Assembly: GCA_013152205.1 (NCBI GenBank)
Contig: JAADGV010000076.1
Coordinates: 30,950-94,949 of the forward strand
Direction of reading: 5' to 3'
From: Planctomycetota bacterium
Lineage (GTDB): Bacteria; Planctomycetota; Planctomycetia; Pirellulales; Lacipirellulaceae
DNA: 64,000 nt
Position 1 is the first letter of the stretch, and the number at the start of each line of letters is the position of its first letter. Both the position numbers and the translations under genes were made by a program. Shown piece by piece: positions 50,311-58,827 of this stretch. The notes under the pieces are model-generated. The model ran no database searches, was not told the origin of the DNA, and saw only the letters and a program-made list of their open reading frames with translations.

Positions 50311-50388
50311 AGCCGCCCCGCGCAAATTGTGTAAATCGGGAAGAGAACTTCCTGACAGACGCAGTATGCCAAGGGGCGGCTTTTTTTG
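50311..50388 (+). terminator. intrinsic terminator-like structure or small structured RNA downstream of HU
   Basis: agccgcccc/ggggcggct 9-bp stem followed by T-run; 53-nt loop contains GGAAG-AGAA-CTTCC. Confidence 0.55.
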
Positions 50389-50429
50389 TGCGCTGCAAGA
50401 AACCCAAGAACCGGGTGAAAGAAGAAAAG

Positions 50430-50502
50430 TGGTCAGGGGCGGGCTCGAACCGCCGACACCGGCCTTTTCAGGGCCGTGCTCTACCAACTGAGCTACCTGA
50501 CC
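50430..50502 (-). tRNA. tRNA-Phe (anticodon GAA)
   Basis: Cloverleaf read on minus strand: GGTCAGG/CCTGACC acceptor, GCTC/GAGC D-stem, CGGCC-CTGAAAA-GGCCG anticodon arm, GGCGG-TTCGAGC-CCGCC T-arm. Confidence 0.97.
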
Positions 50503-50612
50503 AGTCTTCTGTGCCACAAACCAAGCGGCTCGTGTGAAGCCCGCAATGGTAGGTTCCCTCGTTGTTCCTGTCAATCAGGTAGGTCGACATCACAAAGTCG
50601 TAGGTTCCGTTA

Positions 50613-50671
50613 TAGCCGCAGGCGGAAGCTGCGGTTTTTTCAGGCCCGACCACGGCTTCCGCCTGCGGGTA
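50613..50671. repeat. inverted repeat related to 16861-16918
   Basis: tagccgcaggcggaagc / gcttccgcctgcgggta (16 of 17 pairs). Confidence 0.9.
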
Positions 50672-50898
50672 GCATGACTTTGAATCCTCCTGACCAAACC
50701 TCTCCAAAACTTGACACTTAGCTATCGGCTTGGCTACCATACTTGTCGGGTGCCAAGTTGCTTGCCCGAGAGTTTCTCTGACGCCGGTTCGCCTTGAACC
50801 CATCTGTCAGATAAGTCCACCCCGAGGCAGGTGGGAAATCTCGCGGCTACGAAATGTCCCCCGTCTTTGGAACAGAAATCTACAACGGTGAGTCGACT

Positions 50899-52572
50899 AT
50901 GGCCAGCATTCATCGATGCGCGCCGAGATCCTGGCTGTTTGGCTTGGTGCGGCTGCTGCATTGCTTATTTTGCCAAGCAATCGGTCGCGTGCTATGCGCC
51001 CTCGCTGCATGCGCGATTAGTACCTACCCCCTCGAAGTATACGCGGTCACTCCAGAAAGCCCCGAAGTCCGAAGTCTTATTGACCAGGGACTTTCCTACC
51101 TCGAAAAAAAAACCGATAGCCGACTTGGCGGTAAATGCTTAATCGCATTAGCTTTTCACAAGAACGGGGCTTCTCTGAGCCATCCACGAATACGTGAAGC
51201 GATCGAGGCATGCCAAGCGGTCAACAACCAACAGATTTCGAGTCTCAATAATTACAGCATCGGCTTGGCAATTATCTTCTTGGCCGAGATTAAGGACGCC
51301 AAGCATCGCTCGTTGATAACACAATTTGCGGATGCCATGTCAAAAAAGCAAAAACCGCATGGCGGATGGGGATACCCTTCCACCAGAACCGGGGATACTT
51401 CGCAAACGCAGTATGCCGTACTGAGCTATTGGGAACTTTTGCAGAGTGGTATGACCCCCAAAGTCGACTCGGTTGAAAACTGCCTCAATTGGCTTCTTCG
51501 CACGCAAGCCCCTGAGGGGGGCTGGGGCTATCAAGGGCACGACCCGGGCAACACATCACGTATCAAACAAAACCAAACCACGTTGAGCATGGCAGCGGCT
51601 GGGCTAGGGAGTACAATGATCCTTGCAAATGTGCTTGGGCTTTCCGATATGGATATTGGGGCCGCTGCCGAGGAGGAAAAAACAACGGCTCCTTCCGCTT
51701 TGCGGCTAGCGGAGAGCACTGCCAAAAAAAGAGGAAAACGATTGTCTGGCAATGGCGTTGATCGCAAACGACTAGCAACAGCCATCAAGGATGGGCAAGC
51801 ATGGTTCAACGACATTTCCAAAGAAATCGGGGGCAGCCATCCTTGTTACGTTCTGTACTCAATCGAACGCTACAAAAGCTTCGAAGAGCTGCTATCAAGC
51901 AACATCCCATCAGAACCTGAGTGGTATCAACGAGGATATGAATATCTGAAAAACAAACAACACGATCATGGGGGATGGGGACGGAAAAAAGAGGACACCG
52001 GAGCGGCATGCGAGACGGCATTTGCCGTGTTGTTTCTCATGCGTTCGACTCAAAAGAGTATCCGGGCGAGTCTTGGCGAGGGAACACTAGTTGGAGGGCG
52101 AGGGCTTCAGGCCGATCTGTCTCGCATGAAAATCGACCGCGGCCGACTTGTCGCTAAGCCAAAAACTACCCAGATTAGTAACCTATTGGGAATGCTCAAC
52201 GACTCGTCTTCCGAAGATCTTGAACAATTGCTCAGCAACCCCAACGCTTTGCGTCTCGACCATGCCGGCCCCGAAGATTCGCGAAGGCTACAACAAATCG
52301 TCAAAAGTGGAGTGCCTGAGGCGAGAATACTATCCGTCCGCGTATTAGCCCAACAACGAAATTTAGACCATGTCCCTATCTTGCTCTATGCGATGACAGA
52401 CCCCGACAAGCGAGTCGTCCGAGAAGCCCGTGATGGCCTGCGATTCATCAGCCGGCGATTTGGAGGGTTTGGGCTTTCCGACAATTTCTCAGATTCCGAA
52501 CGATACGATGCTATCGACAAGTGGAAGAGATGGTATCGTCGTCTTCGGCCCAATGCACCACCTCTTCCGTAG
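50899..52572 (+). CDS. prenyltransferase/squalene-oxidase repeat (alpha-toroid) protein with C-terminal HEAT-like repeats
   Basis: HGGWGYPSTRTGDTSQTQYAVLSYWELLQSG, EGGWGYQG, HGGWGRKKEDTGAACETAFAVLFL; C-terminal VPEARILSVRVLAQQRNLDHVPILLYAMTDPDKRVVREARDGL. Confidence 0.87.
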   Translation: MASIHRCAPRSWLFGLVRLLHCLFCQAIGRVLCALAACAISTYPLEVYAVTPESPEVRSLIDQGLSYLEKKTDSRLGGKCLIALAFHKNGASLSHPRIREAIEACQAVNNQQISSLNNYSIGLAIIFLAEIKDAKHRSLITQFADAMSKKQKPHGGWGYPSTRTGDTSQTQYAVLSYWELLQSGMTPKVDSVENCLNWLLRTQAPEGGWGYQGHDPGNTSRIKQNQTTLSMAAAGLGSTMILANVLGLSDMDIGAAAEEEKTTAPSALRLAESTAKKRGKRLSGNGVDRKRLATAIKDGQAWFNDISKEIGGSHPCYVLYSIERYKSFEELLSSNIPSEPEWYQRGYEYLKNKQHDHGGWGRKKEDTGAACETAFAVLFLMRSTQKSIRASLGEGTLVGGRGLQADLSRMKIDRGRLVAKPKTTQISNLLGMLNDSSSEDLEQLLSNPNALRLDHAGPEDSRRLQQIVKSGVPEARILSVRVLAQQRNLDHVPILLYAMTDPDKRVVREARDGLRFISRRFGGFGLSDNFSDSERYDAIDKWKRWYRRLRPNAPPLP

Positions 52573-52602
52573 TCACCCTCATCAGACGCTTATTGCGTTA
52601 TC

Positions 52603-53487
52603 ATGAAAACACCCGCTTCGTCAACCAGATCGCATCCAAACAGTGGTACTCGCAAGTACCAACTGTCGGTCAATTCCTACGATCGTACAGCTACCATGCT
52701 ACTGGCTCTGTTGTTGTTGGTTGGCGCAACGGTTCTTGGGCTAGTGATTGTATTCTTTGCCAACCGCACATTTCCGACTATCGAGTCGATCCCGGTCGTA
52801 CCGGTCGAAGCAAGTTCGTCCTCGGCAAACCAAGGATTTGCGACCGAACCAGACCCGCCCGGCCAAGAAGATGCTCCCGACCTAACTGAACCTCTACTCC
52901 AAAACACACTCGAAGCACTCGCCAACGCTTCGTCGATTCAGCAAGCGGTACTTTCTGACGAAGCATTTGAAGGTGCCGAGGAAGTTGGCAAAGGCCAGGG
53001 GAAGGGCGATGCTCGCATGGCCGGGCCTGGGGGCGATGGCGTTGTCGAGCGTGTCCCCCGTTGGGAACGTTGGAAATTTCGATTCGAACCGAAAAGTGCC
53101 GAAGAATTCGCTCGTTGGCTCGATTACTATAAAATTGAAATCGGCGTGCTAGGACGTGACAATCTTGTTCATTATGCTCTAGATGTCAGCAGCAAAGTCC
53201 CAAAAACGCGAACCGCTCTGCCCCTCGAAGAAAAACGTGGCCGCACTTCCGCCGTCGATGGCCCGATGCCCCGACTAACGATGGAATTGGCCCGCAAAGC
53301 CAATATCGCTCAACAGGGACCGATCGTATTGATGTTCTATCCATTTGAAGTAGAAAGCATCCTCTGGGATCTTGAAAAAAAATACGCCAAAGATCACAGT
53401 GTCAATTCCATTCGCGAGACCGTGTTCACCGTAGTTCGCGGACGCAAAGGTTTTAGTTTTGAAGTTCTTGAGCAAAAATATTTTTAA
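52603..53487 (+). CDS. uncharacterised single-TM protein upstream of exbB
   Basis: One TM (TATMLLALLLLVGATVLGLVIVFFA), Pro/Glu/Ser-rich linker, C-terminal alpha/beta domain. Confidence 0.65.
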   Translation: MKTPASSTRSHPNSGTRKYQLSVNSYDRTATMLLALLLLVGATVLGLVIVFFANRTFPTIESIPVVPVEASSSSANQGFATEPDPPGQEDAPDLTEPLLQNTLEALANASSIQQAVLSDEAFEGAEEVGKGQGKGDARMAGPGGDGVVERVPRWERWKFRFEPKSAEEFARWLDYYKIEIGVLGRDNLVHYALDVSSKVPKTRTALPLEEKRGRTSAVDGPMPRLTMELARKANIAQQGPIVLMFYPFEVESILWDLEKKYAKDHSVNSIRETVFTVVRGRKGFSFEVLEQKYF

Positions 53488-53525
53488 CACTTTGCTAACG
53501 CCCCCTAACCCAATGTGTAGCCACT

Positions 53526-54140
53526 ATGGAAGTTCTTTATACCTCGCTCGGATATGCCATTTATACCTTGCTGGCCCTTCTTGCACTTTGGGGTGCCTTT
53601 TGTGTGATTATGGTTTGGCGCCGCGTGGCACAAACCCGATTTGCCAACGAGTACGAACAAGACGAGTTCCTCGGCGAGCTAGGGAAGGCCCTCGACAGCA
53701 AAGATTTTGTCGCTGCGACCGAACTTTGCGATGGCGATCGCCGGGCTATGCCCCAGTTGGCTCTCTTCGCAGTCAACAATCGCGAGTTGGGCTATAGCAA
53801 ACTTCGCAGCCAAGTTGCAGAACGCTATCAACGCGATGTCATGTCGGATATCGAACACCGACAAAGTTGGGTAGCTACGGTCGTTAAAAGCGCGCCCATG
53901 ATTGGACTCCTAGGCACGGTGATCGGCATGATGGGGGCCTTTGCCAATCTCAGCAGCAGCGAAAAAGTCGACACCATTAAAATGGCCGAAGATATCCAAT
54001 TCGCCTTAATCACAACCGCCTGCGGCTTAGCAATCGCAATCCCCTTAGTTTTGTGTACCGCCAGCATCAATATTCGCCTCAGCAAAATGGAAGACCTTAT
54101 CAGCACCGGGCTAGGACGCCTGCTCGATAATTTTAAGTAA
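53526..54140 (+). CDS. exbB: MotA/TolQ/ExbB proton channel family protein
   Basis: SAPMIGLLGTVIGMMGAFANLSSSEKVDTIKMAEDIQFALITTACGLAIAIPLV. Confidence 0.95.
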   Translation: MEVLYTSLGYAIYTLLALLALWGAFCVIMVWRRVAQTRFANEYEQDEFLGELGKALDSKDFVAATELCDGDRRAMPQLALFAVNNRELGYSKLRSQVAERYQRDVMSDIEHRQSWVATVVKSAPMIGLLGTVIGMMGAFANLSSSEKVDTIKMAEDIQFALITTACGLAIAIPLVLCTASINIRLSKMEDLISTGLGRLLDNFK

Positions 54141-54143
54141 CAC

Positions 54144-54635
54144 ATGAGTTCGTCATCCAGTTGGATAACTGAAGATTTCGAAGAATCGCCGGTTTTGCGT
54201 AAGCGAAAACCGCGCGACGATGGCGATATGGACATCACCCCCATGATCGACATCACGTTCCTACTATTGATCTTCTTTCTCGTCTGCTCGACCCCCGACC
54301 AACAGGGCTCGGTCGACCTTCCCCCGGCACGTCACGGCAAGGGCGTGGGCGAACAAGATTCCGTCATCGTTACCATCAGCGACGAAGGAATCAATTCAGC
54401 CCCTGTCTATTTGGCCGACGGAAAAATCGAATCCGAGCGACTGCCTGACGACCCCGACGAACAACGCCTAGCCCTCCAAGCAGCTGTCGACCGAGGTCGT
54501 CGCGAGGAAGGAAAGGAAAACGTCTTAATCAAAGCAGACCGCAACGTAGCACACCGCGACGTAGCCCGCGTGATTAAAGCCGTCTCCCAAGTAGAAGGAA
54601 CCAAAATACACCTAGCCGTACTGGAAGAAGACTAG
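54144..54635 (+). CDS. exbD: ExbD/TolR family protein
   Basis: MDITPMIDITFLLLIFFLVCS with TM Asp; periplasmic VTISDEG...VNVLIKADRNVAHRDVARVIKAV. Confidence 0.94.
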   Translation: MSSSSSWITEDFEESPVLRKRKPRDDGDMDITPMIDITFLLLIFFLVCSTPDQQGSVDLPPARHGKGVGEQDSVIVTISDEGINSAPVYLADGKIESERLPDDPDEQRLALQAAVDRGRREEGKENVLIKADRNVAHRDVARVIKAVSQVEGTKIHLAVLEED

Positions 54636-54679
54636 CGCAACTTTCCAAAAATACTGTCCTAACCATAAAAACAGAAGCC

Positions 54680-55171
54680 ATGAGCGATTACAACGACAAC
54701 TTGAACAACCTCGATGCCGTTTCCTTGCGAGCGGAAAAAAAGAGTAACGACGACGAGCTAGACCTGACTCCCATGGTCGACGTGACGTTTCTTTTGCTCA
54801 TTTTCTTCATGATTACCGCCGCGTTTGCTTTGCAGAAATCTATCGAAGTCCCACCTGTGGACGACGACGTATCTGCCTCTCATTCCGTCGAAGATTTAGA
54901 GCAAGACTCCATCGTCATCCGCATCGACGCAGACAACGTCTATTGGGTTGGTGCCCCACTTTGGGAAGCCGAGCAGCAATCGTTCAGCAAACAAGACTTA
55001 CTGGTCAAACTCCGCGAAGCCCGCGAAAACAACGGCCCGGCAAAACTTTTGGTGCAAGCCAATGGCGATTCACGACACGAGTTTGTCGTGGCTGCGCTCG
55101 ACGCCGGTTCAGGAGTCGGCATGCAAGAAATTCGTCTCATGAGCTACGAAGACGGTGATTTTGATTTGTAA
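54680..55171 (+). CDS. exbD: ExbD/TolR family protein (second copy)
   Basis: LDLTPMVDVTFLLLIFFMITAAFALQKSIEVPP with TM Asp. Confidence 0.94.
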   Translation: MSDYNDNLNNLDAVSLRAEKKSNDDELDLTPMVDVTFLLLIFFMITAAFALQKSIEVPPVDDDVSASHSVEDLEQDSIVIRIDADNVYWVGAPLWEAEQQSFSKQDLLVKLREARENNGPAKLLVQANGDSRHEFVVAALDAGSGVGMQEIRLMSYEDGDFDL

Positions 55172-55220
55172 TCCATAGCACATTATCCCAAGACAGCCTC
55201 CGGCCACATCAGACAACCAA

Positions 55221-55300
55221 TTTTTGACAGGATTTACAAGATAGACGGGATTTATCCATCTGAACCACTATCCGACCGATCCTGTAAATCCTGTCAAAAA
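55221..55300. repeat. inverted repeat tttttgacaggatttacaagat / atcctgtaaatcctgtcaaaaa
   Basis: 22-nt arms, 21 Watson-Crick pairs plus one G:T. Confidence 0.9.
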
Positions 55301-55381
55301 ACATTTGTTCCAAGCAAAGAAATTAAACGTTATTAGTACGAACGACTTAGCCATGCCAATTACTTCCAATTGCAGAACGCG

Positions 55382-58300
55382 ATGAACACCGAAGAATTCC
55401 TCGATATATTGCAGCAACGCGGACTTGTTCCAGAATCTATACTGGAAAGTCTTCGTGCAAAGGTGCAACAAGGCGATCGTCGCATCACGGCCAAATCGGT
55501 GCTCAAATTTCTCGTTAAAAAGGAGCTCATTTCTCGGCCGCTCGCAAAGCAGTTACTAAACACAACCCTTACCGTCACCAGCAATGCTGAATCAAGTATT
55601 CTCGGACTACAGTGGGCTCCCCCTCCAACAACCGAGGGTGATTCTCATTCAGGATCTAGCTCAGCACCGATGCCCCTCGACAACATCCCCACCTTATCAC
55701 CGGTTGATTCGATCGATAACGAGAGTGTGATCGATGACTTTCGCGAACCTTCGCTGGGCTCAGAGGCGTTGCAAGAAGAAAAAGACAACTTCGTTATCGA
55801 AGCAGACTCGCCGCCATTGCCCCCAACGTCTCTTCGCTCTACGCCCCCCGAAACATTCACCGTTGCCGATGTTACTAAGGAAAAACACAAACCGAAGAAG
55901 AAAAAGAAAAAATCCAAAAAGAAAAACGAATGGGATTCGCCCCTATTGCTAGTCGGCGGCGCCGGGCTCCTTTTACTCCTCCTGGCTGGCGTTGTCGTTT
56001 ATTACCTGTTAAACCGTGAGAATGCCGACACGATTCTTGCCGATGCCGGAGATTTCTTTGATGGCGGTTCTTATACCCAGGCAATCAAGCAGTACGAGCG
56101 ATTCGTCGAAAAGTTCCCAAGGCACCCTCAATATAGCACCGCAAAAATGCAGCTTGGGATGGCTCGCCTTTGGAGTGCAACGCAAGGAAGCTCTCAATTC
56201 CCCCAAGCCTTGAGTATTGCACATGAAGTGTTAGACAATCTGAAAGACGAACCGGCCTTCCGAGATGCGCAAGACGATCTAGCATCGCTACTCCCCGACA
56301 TTGCCCGAGGCTTAGCCAAGCAGGCTGAAAAGTCGCAATCACCAGAAGAAGTCAAACGCCTTATTGGCCTGACCGAATCCGCTTTGTCTCTTTGTGCGAA
56401 CACAAAATATATCCCCGAGGAATATCGCAACGAAGTTGTCCTTGCCGAAATCGAACAAACTCTCGATCTAGTACGACGTTCGCAAGAACATAAGCTTTTA
56501 CTCCAAGAAGCCTTAGCAAACATCCAGCAGGCCATTGATAATCGCGAGACGGCTCGGGCCTACCTAATTCACCGGGCACTACTCCACGATGCTCCTGAAC
56601 TATTAAAAAGCGAGGAGCTAGCCAACAAACTACGCGAGATCTCTTCGGCAGAGCAATTGGTAATCAAATACATCGCAGAAGCCAAAGCTGCCGAAACCTC
56701 TCCTCGACCAAGCAAAGTCGTTGCCGCCTTAGCCCTGGCCGACCGTAGTGGCAAACCCGCTGCGAACACCCACGGAAACGTAGCCATCCGAATCGGCAGC
56801 GCCATCTATGGCTTAAAGGCCGAGGATGGCACTTTGCTATGGGTCAAGCACGTAGGCACGGCCCCCTCATTGCCTCCCTTGTCGCTTGCCAATGGCGACC
56901 TTCTAATCGTAAACGCCAATCACCAAGAGCTACTAAGAATCAACGGGGAGACCGGCAAGCTCGTCTGGCGCCAAGCGTTCGAAAGTCCAATTGCCCAACC
57001 AACGATCGACGATCAACGTATTCTCGTCGCCGAAAGCTCGGGCAAGCTACACAGCCTTAATCTTAACGATGGCAATCGGGCTGGCTACGTCCAGTTCGGC
57101 CAGCCCATACTTCTGCCTGCCACGGTGAGCACAGACAGCAAACAAATCTACGTAGCGGGCGAGCACTCCAGCTTATTCACCTTATCAGCCGAAGACTTTT
57201 CTTGCCTTGGCGTTCACTACCTGGGGCATGCTAAGGGAAGCATTTCAGTGCCACTCGTTACGGTTCTCAACAAAGTAGTTGTCGCAGTCAACACAGGAAT
57301 TGAAACAAGCCGACTCTATGTACTCAACAAGGACGAAAATGGTGTGCTCGGCGAGAGTGCAACGTCCCAGCGATTAGTGGGGCTGGTAAACACACGCATG
57401 CTGTCCGCAGGTCGTCGGCTGGTAGTGCTAACTAGCTCTGGCCAGATCACCGTCAGCGAAATCAGTGCCGACAGCGGCGAAAGCGCTCTCACGCCGCTTG
57501 CTTCACGTGACGCGGACGGCGATTCGCTGCTAGCAAGGTTCGGCTTGTTTCACGAAGGCCATATCTGGAGCGCAGGTTCGCAGCTGAACAAAATGGCCGT
57601 TCTTCCCACAGGCAATCGCCTTCCGATGCAGAATATCGACAACAGTTACCAAGGCGACACGTTCGATCATCCATTGCAAATCGTTGGCAGTAGTTTGATA
57701 CACGTTCGCCGCCCTGCCCATAGCGCAGGAGCCATTGTGGCGGCCATGGATATCAAATCGGGCAAGGCCTCTTGGGAAACGCACCTCGCGATGCCACTCG
57801 CCGGCACACCGGCCGTCGACCCCAAAGGTCTGAAGGTTACCACCATCACCAGCTTAGGAGCCGCCTACCAATTCGACCGCGAAGCGTTACGACGCCGTGT
57901 GCAAAACCAAGCCACCCATCTACCGGCAAGCAAACAAAACCTCCAGCCGCTAACCATCAGTGTCGACCTGGGCCAAGGCCGACTAGTAGCCGGAACCCCG
58001 GATAGCAAAACGATTTTGCATTACCAGCCAAAGAATTCTGATGGCGAACTAAAAATCATCAAGCTCGCGAGCCCGCTCAGCACTTCACCTGTAGCTTGGG
58101 GTAATCATTTTGTTGTGCCCACCAGCACGGGGCAGGTTTTTCTTTATGCAAGCGATCAAGGAAAGCAAATCGGCACACCATTTCAGCCGCCCCTAGTGCC
58201 GGGAGTAAAATACCGCTGGTTGACGCCAACCATTTTTGGAGAAGGAGACGGCTCGCGACTTGTCATCAGCGACGGTAAAGAAAAAATTTACTTACTTGCA

Positions 58301-58807
58301 CAGGCCGCCACTCCCCAGCCACATCTCACGGCAGAAGCCCAAGCCTCAGTTGGCCCCTCGCCGCTAAATACCCGCCTCGCAGTGGTAGGCGAACTAGTTT
58401 GTGCCGGGACCGACAATGGCGAAGTCGCAAGATTTCAATTACCCGACCTTACCCACTTAGGCCCAATCGAGATCAATGCCCAAATCACATGGGGACCGTT
58501 TGCCGTCGGCGAGCAAGTGCTCTGCTCAACAGATACCAACGAGCTGATCTGCCTAGACAAGCAAGCAGAAGTAGCCTGGCGACAACCTCTCTCGCATGGC
58601 CAGCCAACTGGCGTGCCAGTCGTCGGCGAAGCTTCGCTATTTGTTGCTTGGCAATCGGGTGGGCTTTCGCGCATAGCTTCGGCAGATGGCGCCGAAAAAT
58701 CGCATGCTCCGCTAGAACATCCTGTCGCAGCCGGACCCGTCGTCTTGGGAAATCGATTCATCGTATCGTCGCCCAATGGCACATTGTTAGTCGTCGATCG
58801 CCCCTAG
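55382..58807 (+). CDS. membrane-anchored TPR plus PQQ beta-propeller protein
   Basis: N-terminal helical domain, KEKHKPKKKKKKSKKKNEW then TM, TPR (SYTQAIKQYERFVEKFPRHPQYSTAKMQLGMA), PQQ blades (INGETGKLVWRQAF). Confidence 0.85.
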   Translation: MNTEEFLDILQQRGLVPESILESLRAKVQQGDRRITAKSVLKFLVKKELISRPLAKQLLNTTLTVTSNAESSILGLQWAPPPTTEGDSHSGSSSAPMPLDNIPTLSPVDSIDNESVIDDFREPSLGSEALQEEKDNFVIEADSPPLPPTSLRSTPPETFTVADVTKEKHKPKKKKKKSKKKNEWDSPLLLVGGAGLLLLLLAGVVVYYLLNRENADTILADAGDFFDGGSYTQAIKQYERFVEKFPRHPQYSTAKMQLGMARLWSATQGSSQFPQALSIAHEVLDNLKDEPAFRDAQDDLASLLPDIARGLAKQAEKSQSPEEVKRLIGLTESALSLCANTKYIPEEYRNEVVLAEIEQTLDLVRRSQEHKLLLQEALANIQQAIDNRETARAYLIHRALLHDAPELLKSEELANKLREISSAEQLVIKYIAEAKAAETSPRPSKVVAALALADRSGKPAANTHGNVAIRIGSAIYGLKAEDGTLLWVKHVGTAPSLPPLSLANGDLLIVNANHQELLRINGETGKLVWRQAFESPIAQPTIDDQRILVAESSGKLHSLNLNDGNRAGYVQFGQPILLPATVSTDSKQIYVAGEHSSLFTLSAEDFSCLGVHYLGHAKGSISVPLVTVLNKVVVAVNTGIETSRLYVLNKDENGVLGESATSQRLVGLVNTRMLSAGRRLVVLTSSGQITVSEISADSGESALTPLASRDADGDSLLARFGLFHEGHIWSAGSQLNKMAVLPTGNRLPMQNIDNSYQGDTFDHPLQIVGSSLIHVRRPAHSAGAIVAAMDIKSGKASWETHLAMPLAGTPAVDPKGLKVTTITSLGAAYQFDREALRRRVQNQATHLPASKQNLQPLTISVDLGQGRLVAGTPDSKTILHYQPKNSDGELKIIKLASPLSTSPVAWGNHFVVPTSTGQVFLYASDQGKQIGTPFQPPLVPGVKYRWLTPTIFGEGDGSRLVISDGKEKIYLLAQAATPQPHLTAEAQASVGPSPLNTRLAVVGELVCAGTDNGEVARFQLPDLTHLGPIEINAQITWGPFAVGEQVLCSTDTNELICLDKQAEVAWRQPLSHGQPTGVPVVGEASLFVAWQSGGLSRIASADGAEKSHAPLEHPVAAGPVVLGNRFIVSSPNGTLLVVDRP

Positions 58808-58827
58808 AGTTGGATACCCCCTCGCCT

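Noticed and set aside
58399-58827. Upstream part of the 58399..61194 ORF
   Set aside because: Overlaps the propeller gene in another frame; a signal peptide start at 58828 fits better.
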